Assembly (NCBI RefSeq): GCF_014529535.1
Contig: NC_050736.1
Span: 1,302,001 to 1,366,000 of the forward strand
DNA length: 64,000 nucleotides
From: Bradysia coprophila
Taxonomy: Eukaryota; Arthropoda; Insecta; Diptera; Sciaridae
Reading direction: 5' to 3'
The position numbers and the translations under genes were made by a program. This document shows positions 23,870 through 35,026 of the stretch, piece after piece; position 1 is the first letter of the stretch, and each line of letters opens with the position of its first letter. The notes under the pieces are model-generated. The model saw only the letters and a list, made by a program, of their open reading frames with translations. It had not been told where the DNA came from and did not search any database.

Positions 23870-24393
23870 TTGCAATGGAATTTCGTTTTACCTGACTCTG
23901 ATGTTAGTTGCTTCAGACTATCTACAAGCTCACCAATTGTTTTCTATCTGCTCAGCTCTAATTGTAATACCAAAATATTTGCTTGGAGTCACTGTCACAT
24001 ATTGTCGAATTTTATTTTTTATTTTGTGAACGCTCCCGTCACTGTAGGTGGTCATTAAAAAAACAAATATTTTGTTTGTGAAATATTTTAATTGAATATG
24101 ATAGTGGACATGACTTCACTCACAGGAAATAGCAAAGTCAATTTAAATTGCAGTAAATAATCATCAAAAATAAAAAGTTTTTGCTTTGAAATTTTGGTTG
24201 AACGCAATTCCTAAAGGTAACAAAAAAACATTTTTTTCCTCCCACGTTTACACCAATCTCTAATTATTCTAGTTAAACCCAGCATTGCTTCTTTTGGTCG
24301 CAACCCATTCATATCAAAAATTTATTGCAAGACGATAACCGAAACGTTAAATCAGTGCAAAAAGTCAGAAGGGGAAATTATGGCGGTGAGCCT
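23870..24393. other. Intergenic between LINE and UBXN4
   Basis: Nothing recognisable apart from what should be the 3' untranslated region of UBXN4. Confidence 0.4.
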
Positions 24394-26516
24394 TTACTGC
24401 TGTTGTGTTGAATTTCCATTCCATGTGTTATTCTCATCATCGGACTCCTTGTTATCATGTAAACGATGAATGTTTGAACCTTCATGTCGGCGATACGGTC
24501 CACCGGACGAAGCACTCTGCTGTGATGTGCTTGGCGCCTGATTCTCCAACGGATATCTTAGATTACGTCGTTTAGCCCTTGAATATTATTGAAAATGAGT
24601 TGACATTCAGGTTATCTAATAGTAGCCCGGGAGAACTTACATATCATTTGCCGAAATAGTTTCCTCGCTGGCCCGTTTCTGTGCACCAGTTTCACTATTG
24701 TCGTTTCCTTGTCGCCATATAAGTCGTTTCAAATAATTGAAAATGGACAACAACTGACCGAAAGCACCCCAAAACAGCCCGTTTACCATACCTAAGGGTT
24801 TCAAACCGCTGGCAACAATTGGCAGAGGATTACGTGATTTATCGCTAGGTAAAATAAGAATGACAGCCGATGGCGCTAGGTCCAATTCATTCAATGACTT
24901 ATTGTCGTCTTCAACAGTGTATTCCTTTCTTGGAAACGTTGATGCCAAAGTGTAATCCCTTATCGAACCACCCACAACTGACTCGGCCACGTATGTTCTA
25001 AGTATTTGGAATTTGTCCGTGGAGTTGAATGTGTGCATTTCCGATTCACCATCTGGCTTTTTGAACTGGATACGCGTAAAATCAGCATTCAATTTGGGCG
25101 GAACGGATTTCTTTGAAGTGTCCACTTCAGCGGCAGCTGGTGTTGACACTAAATTTAACCTTTGGGCACGTTCGGCTCGATCCTGAGCAATTTGATCTAG
25201 AATACGTTTACGAGCAGCTTGATCGGCAAGTTTGTCTTTCTGGCGCTCCTCCTATTGTTAGGAACATTTTTTTAGTTTCGAATCGATTACAGGAACTCAC
25301 TCACTTACTTTCATTTGTAAAAGGTCTAATTCGTGTTGTCGTTCCTTAAAGGACTGTAGATCTCGTCCAGTTTGTCGCCGTTGAGTTTCCAAATCCTTTA
25401 AACGCTAAAAAAGCCAAAATAAACTTAGAAACATTAGATAAGTGACGCAGTGTCATAATATGCCACCTTTGCTTCCTCCTTTTCCTTGTCCTGTTTCTTC
25501 TTCTCCAACAATTCCTTTGCTAATTTCATTTTATCTTCTAATGATTTGGTGTTGGCTGCTGCTGCTGCTTCTGCTTCTGCTGCTGCTTCTGATGACGCTA
25601 GCGTCTCAGACGGTTTAGTGACCTTTCGACAAACATCACCCTCGCATACCACTTCCGCAGTTGGGCTGGAGCTTTGTGCGGTTGATGTCGTTGAAGGTCC
25701 CGGCACATTCGGCTCGACATTAGTGGTACTTGCACTAGGTAGGTTAATCTGAGCTCGGCTAGCGACGCTTTTTATTCGGTCAGAAAGTTCCTGGCTAGAC
25801 GCAATAGCACCAGTCACAATATCTATGGGCTGTCCGTTCGAACCAATGAAAAATAGCGACGGCAACGGTACAAGTTTGTCTGTTTATAATAGCGTTAAGG
25901 AAAAGTTTTTGTGTTTTAGGGATGTCAATGCATTTGTAATGTTAAAGAGATTGATCCTTGGAAGAAGTTTCAACTTCTGCCCTACCAAACCCCTGGAAAT
26001 ATTTAAAGGTTCATGGGAGGAGTGTCTCAGACTTTACATGCAATAGCAATGCAATCTGTAACGTCATCAAATCTTAATAGAAAGCGTACAGTAAATTAAC
26101 GAAAAATTCTGACGAAATTATGAACACTGTTGCGAAGGAAGGATGACGTAGCAAATAAAATGATCCAGTCGACAATTCAAATATCTATATACGCCAGCAT
26201 TGTAATAACCCCTTGTTTGTTTGTTTTTAAAAGGATACAAATCTGTGCAAATTGCACGTAGGCCTCACTATCGCTCTGTATTTTGATTGCAACAAAGGAT
26301 GTCGACTCTAGTGTTGTACGAATGGCACTTTCGTTGATTATTGATGTAAGTTTTTGGGACAGCTCATCAGTGCCTGAGAAAGTTTTTCCCCATCAATTTC
26401 TTGTGCAGTAATAACTTCATGGTCCAATCCGTACCTTCTACGTAAACAACAAATATTGCACCTCTTGTTTTCGCAAGTGTAACAGCCTCTGCAATATTGC
26501 CCGCATACCAATTCAT
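24394..26516 (-). CDS. UBXN4: UBXN4/erasin, UBX-domain ERAD factor
   Basis: This is the homologue of UBXN4 (UBXD2, erasin), an ER-membrane-associated protein that recruits p97/VCP through its UBX domain for ER-associated degradation. The exons I infer are 26516-26435, 26373-26239, 25879-25467, 25404-25309, 25251-24641 and 24577-24394. All phases fit (1, 1, 0, 0, 2), giving 506 residues against 508 in human. A thioredoxin/UAS-like domain starts MNWYAGNIAEAVTLAKTRGA and continues FAQIYKLVPLPSLFFIG. An alanine/glutamate-rich linker and a charged coiled coil (ELLEKKKQDKEKEEAK, then DQAARKRILDQIAQDRAERA) follow. The UBX domain (TRIQFKKPDGESEMHTFNST) comes next, then a hydrophobic ER hairpin (PLGMVNGLFWGAFGQLLSIF). 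The C-terminal ending NNTWNGNSTQQ matches the human ending. The donors after exon 2 (GTATCC) and exon 3 (GTGGCA) are weak but supported by phase and homology. Confidence 0.93.
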
Positions 26517-27484
26517 TGTGGCTGATTTTATTGTTTATATTTTACGATTCGATTTAACAAGCAATGGTGTTCGTTTTGACTATTCTCTTTATCACAAAAC
26601 AAATATAAACGAAAAATTGAAGTAGATGGAATTTCAAGAAAAAGAACTGACTAGAAAACGATTGTTGATGACATTTATGGCACACATTAAATTCATTCAT
26701 TCATGACATGGAAATTTCCTATTCGACGATTTTTAAATCGTATAATACGATTGGAGTGGCATCAAACTGCTTCATATTATTTGAATTTTACCGGGAATCT
26801 TTACTGTCTTTCTTCAAGTGTGTTATAGTCAGTGTCGGACTGGCCATACTGGGAATTCGGTGGACTTCCGATAGGTCTCTTGCCTCAGTCGGTTAACAGC
26901 CTGAATGGGCCTTTTAAGAATTTCAGGCATTAAAATGTTTAGGCTCATCGTGTCCTAGAAAATGCAATCATTTCTTTCTGAATTTGAGATAGTATATTTG
27001 TCGTTAAAAGCCTGTCAACTTTCAATTCGCCTATGATATGACACACTACGACGACTTTCATTTACTTGCTTCATAGTTTGTTTTAGTAGCAGGGATGTAA
27101 GGAGTCAAATCTTTACTTGTTACTTTGGAACTCGGCTTGAAATTTCGAAAAAGCTCCACAAAACTCCTAAATCTAGTAAAACGCCTAAAATGAGACTTCG
27201 AAAATCTCACTAAACTCCTAAGATCCAGAATTTTTATAAAATGCTGTAAACATTTTTGGTCAGTACAGTGGTGATAGCTCGATCAAATTGTGAAATATGT
27301 TGGAAAACTAAATTACATCTTAAATGAGCTAAATTTTGCGTAGGAGAAGGCAAATGTCCAAAATTTAACTCCAATTTTTCTAGACAAATCCATTTCCGAA
27401 CCTGTAAGATCAGCCTAGTACCTAGTCTAAGAGTATGCTACAACGAGAGTTTAATTTGGCTTTTTAGCGAACAAGACAATATTA
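26517..27484. other. Intergenic with possible hAT end remnants
   Basis: Two phrases resemble hAT-type termini without a visible partner: CAGTGTCGGACTGGCC near 26833 and CAGGGATGTAAGGAGTC near 27092. No gene is seen. Confidence 0.3.
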
Positions 27485-27596
27485 TTCGTACCACGGACTA
27501 AAAGTCGTTTTTAGCGTATTCGATTCCAGAACTCGCCTTCGGCTCTTTCTGGAAACCTCTTACACGCTAAAGAAGACTTTTAGTGCCAGGTACGAA
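27485..27596. repeat. Foldback element, GTACGAA family, copy 1
   Basis: A palindrome of about 112 bp with ends TTCGTACC and GGTACGAA. Its arms contain GACTAAAAGTC and TTTTAGCGTATTCGATTCC, and its centre carries CGCCTTCGGCT. A second copy lies at 43665-43778 in the opposite orientation. Confidence 0.82.
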
Positions 27597-27606
27597 ATGG
27601 GCTGCT

Positions 27607-27712
27607 AGGAATTTCGCGCCGCGTCATTCACAATAATTGACAAAATGACACATTTCGTATAAGGAAAATGTCACTTTGTGGGTTATTGTGAATGACACGG
27701 CGCGAAATTCCT
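27607..27712. repeat. Second palindrome, adjacent and unrelated
   Basis: Arms of about 45 bp (AGGAATTTCGCGCCGCGTCA inward, then TTCACAATAA) pair almost perfectly. It begins 10 bp after the preceding palindrome and shares no sequence with it. Confidence 0.8.
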
Positions 27713-28068
27713 CAACACGACGAAATGTACTATATCACAAAAATAGTGTCCTTCCACATCAAGCTATTTGACCAAGGAAACATAAAAGGTAGTTAGTTTT
27801 AACGAAGAGAAAACTCCTTAAATCTACTCAAACGTAAGTCTTAAAACCTCCTAACACTCCTACAATAGGAGGATTTTTAAAGTGTGGGCCTGAGAAATCT
27901 TTCTCTTCACAGATTGACAAAAATGCCGATTATTTTTGGTTGTTGTAGCATTATCTCCTATATTTATGATTTCAATTTTATAGTTTCAAGTTACAATCGC
28001 TTCTCAACAACTCATCGCAGCGCGTTCTAGGATAATAAATTTACATGGGTTGTAAATGCAAAATTAAT

Positions 28069-28252
28069 CTGTTATCGATAACGACGACAAAAATAATGAA
28101 AAACTCTGGGTAATATGGTACGTTATATAGTAAAATACATGTTTAAAAAATTGAAGTACAAGATTTGAAATCAACTGAAAAAAAAGGTACTTTGATAGGT
28201 GGAAGTAATAGACACGATAACAATACTGGTCGTATGCTTGCCGTCTGTAACA
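28069..28252 (-). repeat. M180 short element, copy
   Basis: A copy of the dispersed ~180-bp element described at 59937-60116, in reverse orientation: it starts CTGTTATCGATAACGACG and ends GCCGTCTGTAACA. Confidence 0.8.
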
Positions 28253-28279
28253 TGTTAAAAATACCAATTAATTTTGGAT

Positions 28280-28962
28280 GGTTGCCAACCTTAGAGTAAT
28301 TATACCTAGAGAGGTATTTCGTACGATAAAATGTGGTCCCGACATCAGTTTGTATAAGATTCACATTTCGTACAATTTTACGTAGAGCTTTTACTAACAC
28401 ATGTAGGCGTTGACAATTTTGATAGTTGTCAGTTTTGTGTTTTCTAAATCGCTTCCCTCTATTTTGAAATTTTGTTTGAAATCATTCGCAATAATAATAA
28501 TTAAATATGGTGCAAATGTGATTTATTACGGGATGCCAAAGTAAAGGAGTCAAGGGCAGCCTGTTCATTTTTCTGGTGATTTTATGCGCTTAATAAAAAA
28601 TTGCGCGATTTGCATCTGTTTGTTGATTTGTAGTTTTCCTTCAAGAGACCGATTGCCCAACTAATTTGCTGCATAAAACAACACGGGTCAATTTCTATCA
28701 TTTTCGTTGTGTTAAACCTGTTAAACACAATGTGTTCGTTGATATCAGTTCATATCAGTGGTATGTAAAAGGTTCACATTTTGAAAAAAATCCTTCTAGT
28801 AGGAAATCCTTCTATTTAAATTTTTTGCGCTAATTTGCTCACCAATTTAGTAGGGAAAAACCCACACTATCAAATATTACGTATTTCATGTCGGGACCAC
28901 AAATTTTACGTAATTCTGTTCGTAATTTCCTCTCTAGGTATATTTACTCTAAGTTGCCAACT
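28280..28962. repeat. Long-TIR element, about 680 bp
   Basis: Inverted arms of roughly 100 bp begin GTTGCCAAC, then TTAGAGTAATTATACCTAGA, and include TGGTCCCGACAT. They enclose about 450 bp without a credible ORF. A shorter relative lies at 50729-50968. Arm divergence is roughly 15-20 percent by eye, so it is not young. Confidence 0.75.
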
Positions 28963-31900
28963 TCCTGCGACATTATCTTTCGGTCTATACCGAATTTTGA
29001 TATTTTGATACACTTAAATGTTAAAGAAATTAAGGAATTATCACATTTTCGTTTTTACCAGATTCTACATAATTTCCAGACCTAAAAATTTGACAGACTT
29101 AATATTGAATGTTTTTTTTTCGTTTTTTGTCCCAGTAAACTGGTCGTTACACGTGTGCGACACAAATTTTAATTATCTGAATTTTGGTTAGGCACGCGCT
29201 TAAACAAGAACGAAATACTAAAATAAAAAATTTAGAGAAATATAGAACTAAAGTGTGAGTTCTGGCACTCACCGTGTTCTGATCGAATTATGTGTTAACA
29301 CTTTGTGCAACAAAGAATTGTGACTATCGTCTAAAAATTCTAGACAGGTCAGAAACACGTAGGTAGTAACTTAGGTCACAAATCAAATTTAATGTAGACC
29401 TTCTCAATCCTAATTCATACCTCGTAACTATGTCAACATATCCCCTACTCATATGAACGTTGGTATCGCATGTGGGTAAATTGAGAAGGTACGAAAAGGT
29501 AAAACGTTGTATCCAATCACTGCGTTTAAGATGAAATCACCACTTGTGTCGGTGCTTTAAGATTTAACAAACGGCAGGTGTAATCGCTTACCCACGATTC
29601 AATCTGTTACTTCTATTGTTTGCAGTATCTTAGTGTTCGATGTCATAGTATATTACTTCTTTTCTAACTCTATGATTCTAATAGGAGAGACAACGAAATT
29701 GCGGTCAAGGATTTGGTTGTTTGAATACGATTCTTCTGTTTATTGTATAATGCACCATTAGTAATGGTCCATTACAATAAAACTTCTTTTTATTGTAAAG
29801 GCGACCCGTGATGAGTATAAATTGTTGTGCTTCCTTGTGTAGGAGAAATAAAACCAAGACTTATTGTAATGAAAGTTCTTTATTTGATCAAAGACGGTAC
29901 TTCGAGGACTTTTAATTGTAAATTGATTTGTGTGTGTTCTTATACGAGTATACGAGCTGCTGTTTTCCTTAGAATATTTCTGATTTCTGAGGTCGAAGTT
30001 AATGTAGACACACAGCTGTCACGTCCCGTAATCAAGAGATATAACTGGAATAAAGTCTACTTTTCCAATCCATGTTTCGTTTATTTTTTAATTGTTCTTG
30101 CCGGGTACGTCAGTCATTCCAAATTGACGTGATGCGACCCGAAGGGGAGGTTTATATTCGCAGACGATAAAATAAAAATTTTGAAGCACGTACGGACTGT
30201 GCTTTATAATTAAAAAGCAATGTAAATGCACATTTTATGTTAGAGAAACGGTATTTTTGTTAGTGGTAACACATGAAACTTTTAAAATCTTTTAGGACAT
30301 AATCTGTTATCGACAACTAAGGTAAAAATAATCGTTTACCCACTAGTTAAGGCAGAGCTTATTTTTGTGAAATTTTATCTTGAAAATTCTGAATTTTTTT
30401 TAGAAATTCTTTAGGAATTTTTACAGAATTTTTCAGAATTAAAATTCTCTAAAATAAGGCCTGTGTCATGATTATAAAAAGTAAATTTTGATGTGAACTG
30501 TTGTGTGTCAAAAACTTTAAAAACTCATTGAAATGCCGTCAGTAAAAGGTTAATTACCGGCCAAAAAACCACAACCGATCCAGAATAATCATTTCGTAAA
30601 AACACATTTCAATGAAGCTTAGTTCAAGTTAGACCTAACCTCTTTCAGGCTATGTCTGGTTTGATCAATATACAGACAAAGCCTAGGAGAGGCTAAATTT
30701 TCCTTGACGGAATAATTTTCAAATATTTCTTCTTCGATTTATTGATTTAACGATTGATGTAACTTTGAATTTTTATTAATGCCAAGGGTCATTGCAAAAC
30801 AAGCTCGTTTTCATATCAAAATGCTGAATTAATTATGAAAGCATAAATTTATTGATTTAAAAAAAATAATCGTAGATTAATACATCCAACTTCGCGTACG
30901 TGTATATAAAACTGTCGTGTTAGATGATACAACCATAAAAAAAAACCAAAAGTTTTTTGGAGACATTGAGACACACGATTTACACTCAATGTGTTTTAGT
31001 TCCAATTCGGACACATACTTCACAACAAAGTCCTGACCTTCACATTATATTTCATTTCAGATTTTTGATGTCCATTTATATGCAAATTTGTCTTCTGGTC
31101 TGTAAAACATCGGTTAGTCAGATCAAAGCATTAAGACTTTTCGAAACGTTGTAAAAATTTTAAATTTGGTTTCTTCTCGATTTGCTTTTTATTTTATTTT
31201 ATTTCGGCGTATAAATTAAACTGAAATACAATGTCGGTCCGGTTATTTATTTAAAAAATTTGAAAACTCGATATATCTGAGTCTAAGCTCGTTGCATGAC
31301 ATCACCACAAAAAAAACACTTCTTTTTATCTCATTACTTTACGTCTCTTACTTTTACTGAGATAGCATCATTGTTATGTTAGATGCAATCTTGTGCAATG
31401 AAAACTTTATTTGGTACGTTGGATGAAATTTGATTTAATCATCGGAAACACTTAATTTTCTTTGTATATGGAAACTGGAAACGTTCGGTCGCGAGGAAAA
31501 GATCAAATTTAAAACGTTTTATAATTAATAACGAAATGACCGTCTAATATTGAAAACTAAACTGCATCGATCAAACACTTTTGTCGAAATGGAATTTTGC
31601 ACTTTTCGGCCTGAGATCTTATTGAAACATCGCGACCTTGATGATATAAACTTCTTCGTTTTTTTTATTTTGGGGAATATAAATGGAAGATACGTGTGTT
31701 TGTATAAAATGCAAATGTTGAATAAAAACGTTTTTATAATAATTTTTTGATAGAAACCAGCAAACGATTTCTTCTCCGTCCGAATTAATTATAAATTGAA
31801 TCGAATAAGCTCATATGGGATGGGTGAAGAAAAATACGTATATATTGGTTGAGGTGAGAGACATGAGAAGACAACATGGGTCCGAAATATGCATGATAAA

Positions 31901-32861
31901 ATCAAATAAAAGATATAATTTTCTGAAAAAATTACCTGTTTTTGGGAGTTTTTTTTTCACATATAAATATTTCAATATTGAAATGTTATATACTCTCTAC
32001 GCGGTCTCTACGGACACGGACGACGAAAAAAAACTTGTTTGTATTTCATTTAAAAAAAAAAGAGTTAAACAGTCGATTTTATGCATATTACTCACAGCCA
32101 GCCGAGAGTCTATTCCAAATCAATAATGAATTTTAAACAAAACGAAACTTTAATAACGTTTTTCTTCCTACACACAAGATTCGTCTTACACTGAAAAATG
32201 CTGCGCCATAGCTTCTTGAAAAATCGGTGTCCAACGTTAAAATCTTGCGGGCTTAAAGTTCTTTGTTTTTCTGTCTAAATATTTGAGGTTTTACCTCAGT
32301 AATGCCACCAATTTATATTTGTTTGAATGTAGCCAATTATGAAAGATTTGAAGATTTATTGCTGTTGTGAATTGCGTGAGTATACATTGCTTCTTATAGT
32401 TCTGCTGAACAAAAAAGATTCTTTGAATTTCATCTTTTTTTCATTGTCTATAAATTTAATTGTATGACACATTGATGTCAGTTGTAGTCACGACATAATT
32501 ACATACATGAACGTGTTCTTTAGTAGTTCAATTATGTTCATTTTACTCAATTCATTGAACATGGATTGAGAGATTCTTTGCCTTTCTAAATTTATGAAAC
32601 CCTTTCAGCTTTCATCTCTTTACTATGTTCCAATTTAATTGAAGTAAAAGATTTGCTGCCAAACACGAAAGAGGAGCTTAAACAACAGAAGTAAGAGATT
32701 CAGTAATTATGATACATTTGCTGCAAGGCCTGTTATTGAGAGAATGATCTTCTTCCGTTCTTTTCCGTTCCGAGATCATTGATCAAGTTTTTTTAAATTT
32801 TCCAAAATCTTGAAAATATTGGAAAACACAAAATTCTTCTCTTGGTAATTATTGTATTCCA
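28963..32861. other. Long intergenic stretch, little identifiable
   Basis: Contains a decayed M180 end near 30302-30340 and an imperfect inverted repeat at about 30625-30695 (AGGCTATGTCTG with CAGACAAAGCCT). The 101-codon plus-strand ORF at 29827 has no recognisable motif. Otherwise AT-rich and unassigned. Confidence 0.4.
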
Positions 32862-33048
32862 AATGCGCTTTACCAAAGCACCTAGCACAGTAATGCAATA
32901 TTTGGTGTGTCGAAACTATACTCTATTTACATTTATTTCGTAATCAATACGATTAATGGCACATTGGTACGAATGGTATTAAATAGAGTAATGTTTTGAC
33001 ACATCAAATGTTCCATTACTGTGCTAGGTGCTTTATTAGAGCGCTTTT
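32862..33048. repeat. MITE of about 187 bp
   Basis: Arms of about 70 bp (GCGCTTTACCAAAGCACCTA inward, then GCACAGTAAT) are inverted, with a short AT-rich centre. No target duplication could be fixed. Confidence 0.78.
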
Positions 33049-33689
33049 AAGATATCACAATCAGCCAGAGAAGACTATGTACTCAATATATTTTTATTAC
33101 CTCAATCACTATTACGACCTTAAAATTACGATGCATTTCTTCAAATGGTAATTAATATTAAACCTAAATCAATGTTTCGTTGCATTGGTTAGGCGACTAA
33201 GCTTGATTCCTAGCAACGACATTACTGGTTTGATCTACATAAGAAGTAGAACTGGTTTTCATTTCCGATTTAACATTTTTCTTATTCTGTCTATGTGTTT
33301 GACCATATGAAAAGGTCTCTTCGATTTTTAGAACAAGTCGTAACGTAACGTAGTTTGCGTGTTTGTGTGACAATATAATGAGTTAATGTTAAATTGGTTC
33401 TAACCTACGAAAAAATTCAAATAATACCACTGATGGAAAAAGAGACAATAAAATACAGTGTGGACTCAGTGACTTTGTAATATTGTTATTTTTGAGTGTA
33501 CTTTGGAGGAAAGTTCACAAGTAGAGAGGGAAGGCTTAACAGTTACAGGACTTTACATAGAGTGATAACCATGAAATGCGGTAGCTGCAGATAGAGAGAA
33601 ACATTTATTTAACATAAAAGGTGCTGCTTACATAACATAAGTTGCTTAATTACACAGCATATTGATCAATCCGGGGGACATCGTCATTA
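33049..33689. other. Intergenic, no gene seen
   Basis: No recognisable coding sequence or repeat family. Confidence 0.4.
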
Positions 33690-33896
33690 CCAATGAAAGT
33701 AGATAAGTAGGTATGGCCAGTCCATACAAGTCGGAGCACATACGGATTTGCATGGCGCCACCTCAAACGAACTCATTTCTAGTGGAAATTTGCACTAGAA
33801 ATGAGTTCGTTTGAGGTGGCGCCATGCAAATCCGTATGTGCTCCGGCTAGAACAAATTTGAACGTTTGGCCATACCTATCTATTTACTTTCATTGG
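33690..33896. mobile_element. Recent MITE with 53-bp perfect arms
   Basis: The 207-bp element has ends CCAATGAAAGTAGATAAGTA and its near reverse complement. An inner 53-bp stretch (from CGGAGCACATACGGATTTGC) matches its partner without a mismatch. A 6-bp flanking duplication TCATTA lies at 33684-33689 and 33897-33902. The near identity suggests recent movement or arm conversion. The superfamily is not assigned. Confidence 0.82.
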
Positions 33897-34023
33897 TCAT
33901 TACAAACAAAAAGTCGAATTCAATTAATCTTTTCACAAAGCTCAAAGGTGGCTACGTCATGAGCCATAAATATGATTACTAATTATATGGATAGTCTTTG
34001 TTAAAACACTTTCGGACAACTGC

Positions 34024-34905
34024 TTAAAGGAACGAATTGTCTAATTTCACTTCACGGAAAAATTCAATAACGCTATCACCGAACGTTCCACGACTTCCGA
34101 ACCACAGACCGCGAACGCACCTGTCTCTCTCGCCGAATGATTGCACGTATTTTTCAGTGTAAAATGGAATGCATTTGCGGTAGATTTTTTCTTTTTCGTC
34201 CTTGACAGTTTGATCCTGGTTGATGTCGTTCGTTTCATATCGAATCGTTGGATCAATGATGTAAGCTTTCTTAGAGTTCGGGTGGAAGGCAATAATGTCA
34301 CTGAATCGACTTCTTCCGTCTGTATCGACAGCATACACTTCTTCGTAGCACGTGAATCCTATCGTTCTCAGCAGGTTAGCAATGAAATGTTTGATACTAT
34401 GATGTCTTGACGTAATTAGCAGGTTATTCGCCGAGCAGCTTCCAGTAACATGTTGAATGGTTTCACTCTCTTTGCCGCATTTACGACAAAGGTTGGAAGA
34501 GCTTGCGACGCCTGGAACGCCGTTGAGATTGGCATAGTTGGTGCTGAGTTTGATTGCTGAGACCCATTCGGACGATGAAAGCGAGTTTTTGTTGTACACA
34601 AAGTCGTTACTGGGGGTGTGATTTTTGAAGTGAACAGCGCCTGAACCTTGGTAATTCAGCTTGCACCATCAGCAATCAAATGTTTCATTGCGTAGAGCAG
34701 CTCGCAATGATCGTGATGTGTCACCAACAACGTTCAGTGCTTGTATGCATTGGGTCATGCAGCTCTGAACAGTCCCAGACCGCGCAGTTTCCTTGGTGCG
34801 TAAAAAAGGTTGTCGTTCGTTCTAGTTGGAAGGCCGATGATTTCTTTGACTGTTCGACGTATCATTACATCTAGGCCGTTCGTGACTGTTGCTGGAATTT
34901 TGTGA
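34024..34905 (-). mobile_element. R2-like LINE remnant with zinc knuckle and endonuclease
   Basis: The minus strand first encodes the end of a reverse-transcriptase region (34905-34770: GLDVMIRRTVKEIIGLPTRT, then FYAPRKLRGLGLF). After a frameshift and an internal stop, a 190-residue open frame follows (34599-34024). It contains a CCHC knuckle (CRKCGKESETIQHVTGSC) and a restriction-like endonuclease core (RFSDIIAFHPNSKKAYIIDP), with WFGSRGTF near the end. This knuckle-plus-endonuclease order after the RT is typical of R2/R4-type site-specific LINEs. The copy is 5'-truncated and broken. It is not in rDNA. Confidence 0.85.
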
Positions 34906-34939
34906 ATTGGTGGAATATATCAGGCCAAGTCGAAAATAC

Positions 34940-35026
34940 GTGGATCAAATCAAGTAGTAGATTCGATTTAACTGTATTAACACTATAATTGATATACTTG
35001 TCGTCCGTGACAGGTTAAAAGTTTAT
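34940..35026 (-). repeat. Decayed M180 element
   Basis: Keeps AAGTAGTAGATTCGATTTAA and CTTGTCGTCCGTGACAGG from the family's ends but has lost much of the middle. Confidence 0.35.

Noticed and set aside
26833-27110. hAT-like end phrases CAGTGTCGGACTGGCC and CAGGGATGTAAGGAGTC
   Set aside because: No matching opposite ends or 8-bp duplications were found, so no element is called.
29827-30132. 101-codon plus-strand ORF, and an idea that 29.7-30.2 kb is a solo LTR
   Set aside because: No domain, no terminal TG/CA pair with a target duplication, and no primer-binding site or second copy could be seen.
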